Shown: positions 1-8,922 of the stretch, one piece after another
How positions within the stretch are numbered: position 1 is the stretch's first letter
Layout of the letters: each line of letters opens with the position of its first letter
Assembly: GCA_018829205.1 (NCBI GenBank)
Contig: JAHJUE010000006.1
Location: 1-64,000, forward strand
Reading direction: 5' to 3'
Origin: Bacteroidota bacterium
GTDB taxonomy: Bacteria > Bacteroidota > Ignavibacteria > Ignavibacteriales > Melioribacteraceae
Length of the DNA: 64,000 nt
Notes under the pieces: model-generated
What the model was told of the DNA's origin: nothing
Seen by the model: the letters and a program-made list of their open reading frames with translations, nothing else
Database searches by the model: none
Program-made: the position numbers and the translations under genes

Positions 1-342
1 CTAATATTAAATCATTGTCAAAAACGGAGATGAAAATTGAATAAAATATTAAAGAGAAAAGGTTAATGGTTAATATATGTTTAACAGTTTTAAGGTTTGG
101 CGATTTTATTAAATTCATCATTATTCTTCAATTAAGAATTGTTCAATTTATAACATGAAATTATGGTATGCAATTTCAAATAACCTCTTCATTAATTATT
201 AACAGTAGTTTAACTTCTAATTTTTTTATTTAAATTATTTTCTAATTCTAATACAACTTTTTCATTCCTCATTAGTCTAATAAAATAATTCAAATGAATT
301 TAGCACCAAAAGCTAATTTATTATCAAATTTATGGGTTTTTT
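1..342. other. AT-rich leader region without a gene
   Basis: No open frame, RNA gene or clear terminator is visible in these 342 bases. They precede the PadR gene and presumably hold its promoter, but I cannot point to a convincing box. Confidence 0.5.
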
Positions 343-660
343 ATGAAAATGCTTTCAAGAGTTGAAGAAATAATTTTACTGGCAATCTGGAAATTAAGAG
401 GAAACGCTTACGGAGTTACAATCCGCGAATTTGTATCCGAAGCAACAAATCAGGAATGGACTTTCGGCGCAATTTATGTCCCGCTTGATAAACTTACACG
501 CAAAGAATTTATACATAAATATATGAGTGAACCTACTACTACAAGGGGAGGCAGAAGTAAATGCTTATACGAATTGACCCCTGAAGGAAAACAAGCTCTA
601 AGAGAAATTAAAGAAATGCAGACAGCTTTATGGCGCGGCATTTCGGATGCAGCTATATAG
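343..660 (+). CDS. PadR family transcriptional regulator
   Basis: A 105-residue winged-helix protein of PadR type. The N-terminal part (EEIILLAIWKLRGNAYGVTIRE) and the wing ending in GGRSKCLYELTPEGKQAL match the PadR fold. PadR proteins of this size are repressors that sense small molecules. The permease gene starts 9 bases downstream, and such pairs of a PadR protein with a prefix-domain FtsX permease are common in Bacteroidota-like genomes, so this protein probably controls that permease. The start lacks a clear Shine-Dalgarno sequence; a second ATG two codons further in is equally possible. Confidence 0.9.
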   Translation: MKMLSRVEEIILLAIWKLRGNAYGVTIREFVSEATNQEWTFGAIYVPLDKLTRKEFIHKYMSEPTTTRGGRSKCLYELTPEGKQALREIKEMQTALWRGISDAAI

Positions 661-669
661 GTAATTAAA

Positions 670-3270
670 ATGAAGAAGAAAAAAAATCCGCCGAAGTTCG
701 CCGGATTATTATTTAAAGCTTTTTTAAGATGGGATGATGCCGAACACCGTTTGGGTGATCTAGACGAGGTTTTCCATTACAAATTATCATCATCAAGTTA
801 TTTAACCGCTTCATTGTGGTACTGGATTCAGGTACTAAAATCAATTCCGAGTTTAATTATAAATGAATTCTATTGGGGAGGATCAATGATACAAAATTAT
901 ATAAAAATTGCCTTTAGAAATTTGTACAAAACGAAACTTTATTCTGTATTAAACATCTTCGGGCTAGGGGTTGCAATTGCTTTGGCAATTGTTGGATATA
1001 TAAATTATGAATTCAGTCAGAGCTTTGACAATTTTCATAAAAATAAAGATGAGATTTATTCAATCAACAGTTATCAAATTACTGATGAAGACGGAAGAAG
1101 GGACTGGTCTCTGATTCCATACCCTATGGCAGTTGAGGTTGCAAATAATATCCCCGGAATTGATAAGTTTTCAAGATATTCTACCGGAGGCGGATCTGTT
1201 AAATATGGAGATAATGTATTTAATGAACGATATGTTTTTGTTGATGATGATTTTTTTGAAATTTTTACTTTCCCTGTTGTTAAAGGGAATAAAAATGCAT
1301 TAGAAGATAAAAGCAGCGTTATAATCACCGATGAGATAGCCAATAAATATTTCGGAAGTGAAAATCCAATTGGTAAACAGATTACTCTAAGTTCAAACGG
1401 GAAGGATTTCTTTTTATTTAAAGTTCAGGCTGTAATTCAAAAACCGCCAAAGAATTCAATTATAACTCTAGGCATAATTTTACCAATGGAAAGTATTGAA
1501 GAAGTAAGAGGTTTTAAACCTTATTCTTGGGAATCATGGGCAAGAGCAACCTTTATTTTAGTGAACAAAAAGGCCTCAACAGAAAAAATTGAGAAAGATC
1601 TTCAAGTATATTTGGATCAGACCAATCAATCAAACCCTGATTTTATGAAAGATGGATTTTTCATTACACCAATGAAACAATTAGCTTTTACCGCTCATGA
1701 TTTAAATGGTGACCCGTTCCATAACGGTCTGCATCCAGCTGCTATTTTAGCGCCTTCAATTATAGTATTATTTGTTCTCCTTTTAGCATGCTTTAATTTC
1801 ATTAATACTGCTATTTCATTTGCATCAAGAAGATTGAAAGAAATTGGCATAAGAAAAGTTATGGGAGGATATAGAAGTCAATTAGTTGCACAATTCTTAA
1901 TAGAAAATATTATTCTATGCTTTGCAGGATTAATAGTCGGCATTTTACTTTCATTATATTTTGTACCTGCATATAATGAATTGTGGCCTGAGTTAGATTT
2001 AAGTTTAAATTTTGTTAAGGATATTGGACTAGTAATATTTTTAGCTGGGCTTCTATTATTAACAGGAATAACTGCCGGCGGATACCCTGCTTTTTATGTA
2101 AGCAAATTTAATCCTGTAAGCATATTTAGAGGCAAACAAAAATTCGGCGGAACAAATCCCCTTATTCGTTTTCTGCTAGTGCTGCAATTCGCTATTTCTA
2201 TGACTTCATTAATATGTGCTATTGTACTATACCAGAACGGCAATTATATAGAAAATTTGAATTTAGGTTTCGCAAAAGATCAGATATTAATCCTAAATAC
2301 CGAAGGAAAAGAAGAATACAATCTGATGAAAAATGCTCTTACAGATAATCCTATATTCTCTGAAATTGGAGGATCAAACAGTTTAGTTGGAAGATATTGG
2401 TATGAAAATGATATCCAGTTCGGAGAAATAAAAAAAAGAGTTCCATCATTTGATATAGGGGAAAATTATTTTGAAACCTTAGATTTCAAATTGGCAGAAG
2501 GACGAGCTTTTGATAAGAATCTTTCCACAGATACTTTAAATTCGGTTATTGTTAATGAGACTTTTGTTAAAGATATGGGATGGGAAAAAGGAACCGGAAA
2601 GTATTTCAAAATTATAAATTCGGAAATCGAAAAAGAATACATGATTATCGGAGTAGCAAAAGATTTTTATTATAACAGTGTATGGCAAAAAATAAAACCA
2701 ACAGCATTCTTTTACGTGAATGAAGAAAATTACAGAAATTTATCTGTTAAATTTGATATAAATAAAATTGAAGAAGCCTCTGCATTTGCTGAAGAAAAAT
2801 GGAAAGAGCTTTTTCCAAATAAACCGTATAAAGGTTTTTTCCAAAGTGAGCTTCTATCAGAGGCAAAAGAAGTTATTACAAGTATAAAAAAGATTTTTCT
2901 TTACATAGCTATTATGGTAATTATAACAACCTCACTGGGATTATTCGCTTTGGTATCGCTTAACATAGCAAAAAGACGTAAGGAAATAAGTATAAGAAAA
3001 GTTTTAGGGGCATCAATTTCTAATATCAGCGGATTAATTTCAAAAGAATTTATAATTCTTTTATTGATTTCGAGTGTCTTAGCAAGTGTATCGGGCTATT
3101 ATTTAGTAAGCATGCTGCTGTCAAGCGTTTGGGCTTATTATGTTAATATTACATATTTACCGTTCTTATTATCTGGTCTTTTTATGATTAGCCTTGCATT
3201 TCTGTCGGTCAGTTCCCAATTATTTTCTGTTTCAAAATCTAATCCAATTGATAATATTCGCGACGAGTAA
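670..3270 (+). CDS. FtsX-type ABC transporter permease with N-terminal prefix domain
   Basis: An 866-residue inner-membrane permease. Residues 1-75 form the short soluble 'permease prefix' found in PadR-linked permeases. A first transmembrane helix follows (about 90-110), then a large periplasmic MacB-like domain, three helices, a second periplasmic domain and three C-terminal helices, which is the double MacB_PCD/FtsX layout. KEIGIRKVMGG and KEISIRKVLGA are the usual conserved cytoplasmic loops after the helices. No ATPase gene is adjacent, so it must use an ATPase encoded elsewhere. Its substrate is not evident. It is probably cotranscribed with the PadR gene and ends before a strong hairpin at 3312-3348. 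Confidence 0.9.
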   Translation: MKKKKNPPKFAGLLFKAFLRWDDAEHRLGDLDEVFHYKLSSSSYLTASLWYWIQVLKSIPSLIINEFYWGGSMIQNYIKIAFRNLYKTKLYSVLNIFGLGVAIALAIVGYINYEFSQSFDNFHKNKDEIYSINSYQITDEDGRRDWSLIPYPMAVEVANNIPGIDKFSRYSTGGGSVKYGDNVFNERYVFVDDDFFEIFTFPVVKGNKNALEDKSSVIITDEIANKYFGSENPIGKQITLSSNGKDFFLFKVQAVIQKPPKNSIITLGIILPMESIEEVRGFKPYSWESWARATFILVNKKASTEKIEKDLQVYLDQTNQSNPDFMKDGFFITPMKQLAFTAHDLNGDPFHNGLHPAAILAPSIIVLFVLLLACFNFINTAISFASRRLKEIGIRKVMGGYRSQLVAQFLIENIILCFAGLIVGILLSLYFVPAYNELWPELDLSLNFVKDIGLVIFLAGLLLLTGITAGGYPAFYVSKFNPVSIFRGKQKFGGTNPLIRFLLVLQFAISMTSLICAIVLYQNGNYIENLNLGFAKDQILILNTEGKEEYNLMKNALTDNPIFSEIGGSNSLVGRYWYENDIQFGEIKKRVPSFDIGENYFETLDFKLAEGRAFDKNLSTDTLNSVIVNETFVKDMGWEKGTGKYFKIINSEIEKEYMIIGVAKDFYYNSVWQKIKPTAFFYVNEENYRNLSVKFDINKIEEASAFAEEKWKELFPNKPYKGFFQSELLSEAKEVITSIKKIFLYIAIMVIITTSLGLFALVSLNIAKRRKEISIRKVLGASISNISGLISKEFIILLLISSVLASVSGYYLVSMLLSSVWAYYVNITYLPFLLSGLFMISLAFLSVSSQLFSVSKSNPIDNIRDE

Positions 3271-3311
3271 AAAATTGTCGATAGTTTCTTATTTAAAAAT
3301 TATTATCTAGT

Positions 3312-3348
3312 AAAAACAACCCCTGCATTTTTGCAGGGGATTGTTTTT
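3312..3348. terminator. bidirectional terminator
   Basis: The 8-bp perfect stem CCCCTGCA/TGCAGGGG with a 4-base loop is flanked by complementary A and T runs, so it can terminate both the permease gene on the plus strand and the converging FadL-like gene on the minus strand. Confidence 0.85.
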
Positions 3349-3374
3349 ATAAAACATAAAATGTAGTGCAAATA

Positions 3375-4634
3375 CTAAAAACCGAAAGCGTATCCAACTT
3401 CGAATTGAATTTGGCTCATTTGTAGTTCTATCGTCTGCTGGTTTGGAGCTTCAAGAGGATTTGCGCCTGAAACTGCGTTTGATAAAGCATAAGTGAAAGA
3501 AGCATTAATTTCTTTTCCGCCTTCAAGAAGTTTTGATAACCCGATTGAGATATGATCCTGCACAACACCCGGAGCTAAAATATTAAATAATACTTCGCTA
3601 CTTGCAACCGGATTATCACTGTGTGAATAACCAGCCATTAAAATCATATCAGAAGTTAAGTTATACATAACGCCGAATTTATAAACCATAATATCTTCCC
3701 ATCCGAAACCTGCTCCGTTTGCATTCCCTAAAAACGCTGTTTGAATATTTGGTATTATCGGGTTTGAAATTGAGTTAACTCCGCTGTACTGAATTTGCTG
3801 AACATCAAGTGCAAAAGTTAAATCATCATTTGCGTTTGCAGCAACGCCGATATTCCAAGTTGCGGGAACATCAAAATCACCTTTTTCAGCAAATAAGCCT
3901 GCGTATCTTTCAAATTCACTCATTCCAACCTTTGTTTGATATGAAGCACCGAATGTTAAAAACGGAAGAACTTTTCCTTGATAACCAAATCTAGCACCGA
4001 AGCCTGTTGCAGTGCTGTTGCTGTTTCCGCTGATGTTTGCCGGGTCGCTTGAAAAACCCGCGAATGACAATGTCCCTTTCGCAGCAAATTTTTGATACCC
4101 CATTAACGCAGTAACGCCGAATGAATGATTCTCAGCAAATTCAATTGCGTAAGTAGCGCCGAAAAACATTTGTTCTAAATTAACGCCTGTTTCATTTGAA
4201 GTTGGATCATAGAATATAGCAGTTTCATAATCTGTGTTCATTCCGCCGTTTGCAATAAACATTAATCCAATCGACATCGTTTCATTTAAATTATAATTTA
4301 AACCAATAGTTGGAATCGGAAAAAAATTTGATTCGCTTTCTACTATTCCGGGTGTTAAACCGAATGTGCCGGGATATCCGCTTGGGTTTCCTGTTATTGT
4401 AAATTCTCTGCTCGGACTGAAAGCCGCTAAACTTACATCGAATCTTGAATTTAAAAATGATAATGATGCAGGGTTTGTTGCCGCGCCTATTGAACTTAAT
4501 GATAATGCTGTTCCCGCTCCCGCGAGCGCAGAATATTTTACACCGTAACCGTGTCTGAAATATCCATTAGTGGCATGAATACTTGATCCGATCATAAATA
4601 ACATCACAAGAATAACTGAAATTCTCTTCAACAT
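3375..4634 (-). CDS. OmpP1/FadL family outer membrane transport protein
   Basis: A 419-residue outer-membrane beta-barrel. A signal peptide (about residues 1-21, ending near SIHA) is followed by the N-terminal hatch-like NGYFRHGYGVKYSALAGAGTAL, whose GxGxxxxALAGAGTA pattern is typical of FadL/TodX proteins. Alternating barrel strands then run to a C-terminal phenylalanine. FadL proteins admit hydrophobic substrates such as fatty acids or aromatics; this one's substrate is unknown. GGAG lies 8 bases before the ATG. A terminator at 4668-4695 separates it from the sulfur operon upstream, so the adjacency need not mean shared function. Confidence 0.9.
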   Translation of the reverse strand: MLKRISVILVMLFMIGSSIHATNGYFRHGYGVKYSALAGAGTALSLSSIGAATNPASLSFLNSRFDVSLAAFSPSREFTITGNPSGYPGTFGLTPGIVESESNFFPIPTIGLNYNLNETMSIGLMFIANGGMNTDYETAIFYDPTSNETGVNLEQMFFGATYAIEFAENHSFGVTALMGYQKFAAKGTLSFAGFSSDPANISGNSNSTATGFGARFGYQGKVLPFLTFGASYQTKVGMSEFERYAGLFAEKGDFDVPATWNIGVAANANDDLTFALDVQQIQYSGVNSISNPIIPNIQTAFLGNANGAGFGWEDIMVYKFGVMYNLTSDMILMAGYSHSDNPVASSEVLFNILAPGVVQDHISIGLSKLLEGGKEINASFTYALSNAVSGANPLEAPNQQTIELQMSQIQFEVGYAFGF

Positions 4635-4667
4635 TTTGATACTCCGTTTTGCTTTTAATTATAAAAT

Positions 4668-4695
4668 AAAAGTGAGTCCGAATGAACTCACTTTT
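4668..4695 (-). terminator. terminator of the octaheme cytochrome/YeeE operon
   Basis: A 10-bp perfect stem (AAAAGTGAGT with ACTCACTTTT) and 8-base loop is followed on the minus strand by a T-rich run. It lies between the YeeE-rhodanese stop and the FadL-like gene. Confidence 0.8.
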
Positions 4696-4712
4696 TAAGG
4701 AAAGTTTATTGA

Positions 4713-5903
4713 TTAGCTGCATCCGCCTTTTGCGACCATTACTTTCTTTTTAACAGTCGTAGAAAATTTGCTTAAGAATTTTTCCTTTGCAATTAATTTT
4801 TGATTTGTGTCTTCTCTCCATCTATGCGGACTAACATTATCGGGAGGAACCGGGCTATGCCCTTCCATAATTAAATTTTTATATCCTTCCATAGTTTCGG
4901 TAAGAATACATTTCTCGGACTCGCCCAAATAGTTTGATATTAAATATGCCCGTTTTGCATTTTCAACATTATCGGAATAAAAAACATTTGTTTTAAAAGT
5001 CTGTTTAAAATATTCCAGCCATTCATAATTTCTTAAATCTTTTAAAGGAATATTAATTGCGAGAGGAATATGTTCTTTCTTAAATTCTTCGGGCGAACGC
5101 AAATCTATTAAATTAATTTTATTATGATTCGCAGATAATTCAGATAAAAGTTTATCCGACGAACATTTATTATAAATATAATTTCCGTCTGCGAGATTAT
5201 TTTCAATTTCATTATCAATTAATTCCTTGCTGCTTGGAGTAAAAGCTGTAATAAATAATATCAAAACAGGAATAGCGGCAAAAGCAAATTTGTTTTTTGC
5301 TTTTCCGAATGAAAATTTGAATTCAACTTTATTTACTTTGCTTTCTACAAACCTTACAGCAACAAAGGCCCCCACAGCGATTACTGTAATAATCACAGCA
5401 AAAAGCTCAGGTGAAATTCCTAAAAATTTATCGAAACGGATCGCGCCCCAATTTTCTGCTAAATATAAATCTTTAACAAGAGGATAAGTTTCAGAAAATG
5501 CCAATACTCCTAATACGGAACCGATTATAAAAACCATCGCGTCAAGTTTTCCCGCCGCGGCGGCGCATACGCTTGTACCCGGGCAAAATCCGCCGATCAC
5601 AAAACCGAGTCCCATAATTCCACCTCCGAATAGAGCCGACCATAGAAATGTAGGATTAACATATATCAAATCTATATTCAATAAATTAAAATGCGATAGA
5701 AAAAGCACGCCGATCATAGCTGTCACTCCGGCTGTGAAAAATACACGAAGTACAGTAAAATCGTATCCGTAAAAAAGTCCCACTAATTTTTTTGTTGATG
5801 AAAATCCCGCCTGTTCGAGAACATATCCGAATCCGATTCCAACTATAAAAGCCACAATAAGATTCAGTTCATTGCTAATAATTTCAGGTACTAATGGTCC
5901 CAT
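4713..5903 (-). CDS. YeeE/YedE thiosulfate transporter domain fused to a cysteine-less rhodanese-like domain
   Basis: I place the start at 5903, where AAGGA lies 8 bases before the ATG and only 4 bases separate it from the previous stop; a longer reading would overlap that gene. The product is then 396 residues. Residues 1-155 are a YeeE/YedE (DUF395) membrane domain with GFCPGTSVC (Cys107, Cys113), the family's sulfur-handling cysteine region. Two further helices (about 163-184 and 206-222) lead to a rhodanese-like domain (about 250-348) with the typical IDLRSPEEFKKEHIPLAINIP. Where rhodaneses carry the catalytic Cys the sequence reads VFYSDNVENAKRAY, so Ser310 replaces it. The protein ends KVMVAKGGCS. 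The likely role is moving thiosulfate or a related sulfur compound; the soluble domain probably binds rather than transfers sulfur, unless the tail cysteine does that. Confidence 0.85.
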   Translation of the reverse strand: MGPLVPEIISNELNLIVAFIVGIGFGYVLEQAGFSSTKKLVGLFYGYDFTVLRVFFTAGVTAMIGVLFLSHFNLLNIDLIYVNPTFLWSALFGGGIMGLGFVIGGFCPGTSVCAAAAGKLDAMVFIIGSVLGVLAFSETYPLVKDLYLAENWGAIRFDKFLGISPELFAVIITVIAVGAFVAVRFVESKVNKVEFKFSFGKAKNKFAFAAIPVLILFITAFTPSSKELIDNEIENNLADGNYIYNKCSSDKLLSELSANHNKINLIDLRSPEEFKKEHIPLAINIPLKDLRNYEWLEYFKQTFKTNVFYSDNVENAKRAYLISNYLGESEKCILTETMEGYKNLIMEGHSPVPPDNVSPHRWREDTNQKLIAKEKFLSKFSTTVKKKVMVAKGGCS

Positions 5904-5907
5904 TGTA

Positions 5908-6429
5908 TTATCCTTTGATCCATAATTTTCTAAAAAAATACGCAAACATATAAGCGCCGCCAAAGATAGCCAGCATGGTTATAATTCCCCCGAACGACAT
6001 AACAGCCATTCCGCTTAAAGCCGATCCGCTTGTGCACCCTCGTCCGAGCTGCGAGCCGTATCCGAATAATGCACCTCCGATTAATGCCGCAGTAAATCGC
6101 ATTCGTTTTCTTACTCCGGGTCCGCGTTCCATTCGTAATTTTATTCTGTCTGAAAGAAGTGCCGAAATAAACGCTCCGAAAAACACACCTATAACTTCCC
6201 AGACCAGCCATGATTTTAAAAATCCGCCTTCGCTCGTTGATTCATAATTTTTATAGAATTCAGAAGTACTGTAATGTTCGGGAGCGGAGACTTTTACTGT
6301 TTCGGCAACAGCTGATTTAAAAGCGCCGCTTGCTCCTAATCCCCTGCCGGTAACATAAATTGTTGCTAATAATACAAGCCCTAATAAAAAGCCTGCTAAA
6401 TACGGATTCATATAAGGTTTACTATTCAT
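5908..6429 (-). CDS. YeeE/YedE family sulfur transporter, single-domain
   Basis: A 173-residue membrane protein with four or five helices and the family signature GSQLGRGCTSGSALSG (Cys132). E. coli YeeE (TsuA) contains two such halves in one chain and imports thiosulfate; here the halves are separate genes, this one and the rhodanese fusion 4 bases downstream, which suggests a heteromeric transporter. It starts 1 base after the cytochrome b stop, so translation is probably coupled. The 35-residue loop after the first helix (about 38-72) is hydrophilic. Confidence 0.88.
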   Translation of the reverse strand: MNSKPYMNPYLAGFLLGLVLLATIYVTGRGLGASGAFKSAVAETVKVSAPEHYSTSEFYKNYESTSEGGFLKSWLVWEVIGVFFGAFISALLSDRIKLRMERGPGVRKRMRFTAALIGGALFGYGSQLGRGCTSGSALSGMAVMSFGGIITMLAIFGGAYMFAYFFRKLWIKG

Positions 6430-6430
6430 T

Positions 6431-7072
6431 TTATTTTTCTTTTTGGTTATCGATTTTATGATCTGTTTCGTGTTCTATTTCTTCATAACCTGTAATCATT
6501 GCTTTTATATTTGATGTAGGCGTAGTTCCCGTTGTTGTCATATATACATGAACAACTAAAAAAGATATTAATAAAAATGCGCCAAGTGTATGCAGCACAG
6601 CTATTGTATTTAAAGGAATTTCACTAATAACAATGATATCGTTCTGATCAATTGTTTTATAGTTCATGTATAAAATGCCCGATATAACAACTACGGGAAT
6701 AAGTACAACTTTAAAACCGAGATAAACTAATTTCTGCAGCGGATTTAATTTACTGAGTTCAGATTTATGCGTAGGATGTTTTTCGCCTTTAAATATTCCC
6801 GAAATATAATAATGAAGTTGTGACTTCAGTTTTTTTGTACTTGGAATATACTGCTTCCATTCGCCTGTTGTGAAATGCCAAAATATTGAAAACGTTATTA
6901 ATATTAATAGCGCGTATGATGAAAAACGGTGAAATCTTACAGCCTGATCAAACCCGAAAATTTCAATTGTTCCGTGAACTTCAAATCCAGTTAATGCCAA
7001 AAAAATTATAAGTGATGCCTGGCTCCAATGCCAGAATCTTTCAAACATTTTATAGATATATACTCTTTTCAT
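6431..7072 (-). CDS. cytochrome b/b6 domain protein, thiosulfate reductase/hydrogenase cytochrome b type
   Basis: A 213-residue four-helix di-heme cytochrome b. Candidate heme-ligand histidines are in FERFWHWSQA, AVRFHRFSSY, FWHFTTGEWK and VVHVYMTTTGTTP. The C-terminal TTTGTTPTSNIKAMITGYEE matches quinol-oxidising cytochrome b subunits of thiosulfate reductases. It lies 1 base after the octaheme cytochrome, so it is the natural membrane partner passing electrons between the quinone pool and that cytochrome. Confidence 0.9.
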   Translation of the reverse strand: MKRVYIYKMFERFWHWSQASLIIFLALTGFEVHGTIEIFGFDQAVRFHRFSSYALLILITFSIFWHFTTGEWKQYIPSTKKLKSQLHYYISGIFKGEKHPTHKSELSKLNPLQKLVYLGFKVVLIPVVVISGILYMNYKTIDQNDIIVISEIPLNTIAVLHTLGAFLLISFLVVHVYMTTTGTTPTSNIKAMITGYEEIEHETDHKIDNQKEK

Positions 7073-7073
7073 T

Positions 7074-8666
7074 TTATTCTTCGTTATTTATTATTTGAAC
7101 TTCGTATTTATTTCTTTTGATTACTAAAAAAGCTCTTACAAAACCATGAATTAATACACCGAATAAAGAAATTATAAACAGCAAGCCGCCAATATAATCA
7201 AGCGTAAAGTTTCTATCTCTGCCAGGTAAATAGAATCCTGTTAATTTTGCCAGGCGTCCGTCATCTTCTCTTGTATGGCATTCATTGCATTGAACTGAGT
7301 TTTCTTTTGTACTTACCATATGATTTAACGGCCAGTACATTTTGGTTTTTACAAATCCGTATTCACCGCTATAGGGCTGACCGATTCTTTTCATTCCTGC
7401 TTCTGCCGCTAGATTCCAATCAAAATCCTGCCAGTAAGCGCTGTCCCCTTTCTCGGGTGAGAAAAGTTTAGGCTGAATTAAGGTGTTATATTTTTTATCA
7501 TAAATCTGATCACCCACATGAATTTTTACAGGTATTATTTTTGAATTATCGTCATCATGCGAACCGTATAATTTATTCATTTCTACAGGGATAGTTTTAA
7601 TTGTGTCGCCGACAATATAATGGTCCGCTGTACCGTTAAACCATATATAATCAGGTTTAACATTTTTTTCCCAAACAAATCTTCCTTTAATTGACATATA
7701 ATCGTGATTGCCTTCTTTATCCTCTTCCTGATAAGGTTTCCCGTCTTTTAGCTTACCGGCTTCCGACCAGTACCAAGCCATTTTTGTTGAATTCACTTTT
7801 GCATAAATTGGAATATGACACGTTTGGCACGCGACCTTGCTGGTGTGCCTGTTAAGCATATCATCAAAATGCGGAAGATTTGTGTGACAATCTTCACAAT
7901 ATGCCCTGTTATTATTTTCAGAAGAAACAGAATAAAGTCTTCCTTTAATTTGGTGATTTTCGGCAGTATGGCAATCAACACAGCTCATATCCATTCCGTT
8001 AACGCCCATGTGAACGTCAACTTCTTTATCCGTTTCACTTATTGCCTGTTCAAGGTCACCGTGTTTTACGTTGTTGCCGCCGCCGCCGTTAAAGTGACAA
8101 TAACCGCATGTTCCTCTGTTTGGGTTTCCTACACTCTGAGCTACCTTTGTTAAGTTCACGTTTCTATCCGGATATCCCGCAAGCGATGAACCTTTTTGAT
8201 ATTCTTCGCTGTTATCGTGACAAACCATACAGTCAACATTTTTCGCATTGTTAAAATCAAAATGATCATCAGTCATTCCAAAACCTATATGACATTTAGC
8301 GCACGATTGTTCGTTGCTGCTCGCTCCAATGCAAAAGTTGTTTAATAAATTTTTCTTTCCTAATTCTGTTATGCCTCTTCCTTCTATATAGGCTACTCTT
8401 TCCCAGTTCCAGTGAGAGGACTGCATTATTTCTTTATGACTTTCCGTATGACAGGTTAAGCATGCCTCGGTTACTTCTTGAGGAGAATTAAACTTTTTTT
8501 GAAGCGGCAATAATTTGCTGTGATCGACAGAAGGAACAGATTTTGTCAAGAATTTTTGCTTAAGTTCAATTAGCTGCAGGTTTTCAGTTTTTTCTTCATG
8601 CAAAACATTAACCAAAACCAGGACAGTAATTACCAATGTAATTACAATTAATATTTTCTTATTCAT
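7074..8666 (-). CDS. octaheme c-type cytochrome, tetrathionate reductase (OTR) family
   Basis: A 530-residue protein with exactly eight CxxCH heme motifs, at residues 69, 122, 146, 187, 229, 257, 280 and 460. The long interval between the seventh and eighth motif is characteristic of the OTR family first described from Shewanella. That protein reduces tetrathionate in vitro and also nitrite and hydroxylamine, so the physiological substrate is uncertain. An N-terminal helix (5-22) and a C-terminal helix (about 489-510) would anchor it with the hemes in the periplasm; Shewanella OTR is soluble. It is the first gene of the operon with cytochrome b and two YeeE proteins, which favours a sulfur substrate. 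No Shine-Dalgarno sequence is obvious. Confidence 0.9.
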   Translation of the reverse strand: MNKKILIVITLVITVLVLVNVLHEEKTENLQLIELKQKFLTKSVPSVDHSKLLPLQKKFNSPQEVTEACLTCHTESHKEIMQSSHWNWERVAYIEGRGITELGKKNLLNNFCIGASSNEQSCAKCHIGFGMTDDHFDFNNAKNVDCMVCHDNSEEYQKGSSLAGYPDRNVNLTKVAQSVGNPNRGTCGYCHFNGGGGNNVKHGDLEQAISETDKEVDVHMGVNGMDMSCVDCHTAENHQIKGRLYSVSSENNNRAYCEDCHTNLPHFDDMLNRHTSKVACQTCHIPIYAKVNSTKMAWYWSEAGKLKDGKPYQEEDKEGNHDYMSIKGRFVWEKNVKPDYIWFNGTADHYIVGDTIKTIPVEMNKLYGSHDDDNSKIIPVKIHVGDQIYDKKYNTLIQPKLFSPEKGDSAYWQDFDWNLAAEAGMKRIGQPYSGEYGFVKTKMYWPLNHMVSTKENSVQCNECHTREDDGRLAKLTGFYLPGRDRNFTLDYIGGLLFIISLFGVLIHGFVRAFLVIKRNKYEVQIINNEE

Positions 8667-8889
8667 TATGTGATTCTTTTAGTTCATAAAATTTCATTTT
8701 CTTAATTGATTGGATGCTACAGAGTAGAATAAGATTCTAATATCTTTATAAAAATATTCTCGCTTTTAGCCCAATTTCCTCACTTTTTATCTATTTAAGA
8801 TTGTGAAGTATTTTTTACTTACAAAATATAAAGGCACAATAGAATATAGTCAAGGATATTATTTTATAGCATAAAGCAATTATGAATAA

Positions 8890-8913
8890 AAGGCAACTTT
8901 TTAGGGTCGCCTT
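8890..8913 (-). terminator. terminator after the small membrane protein gene
   Basis: AAGGCGAC pairs with GTTGCCTT (one G-U pair) around an 8-base loop, and the minus strand continues CCTTTTATT. It lies 10 bases beyond the stop of the gene at 8923-9351. Confidence 0.7.
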
Positions 8914-8922
8914 AAAATTTAA

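Noticed and set aside
3375-4634. FadL-like gene as a fifth member of the sulfur operon
   Set aside because: A strong terminator and a separate ribosome-binding site lie between it and the YeeE-rhodanese gene.
7826-7846. TGGCAC...TTGC-like sequence resembling a sigma54 promoter
   Set aside because: It lies inside the octaheme cytochrome gene, on the strand opposite to transcription, and its spacing is one base too long.
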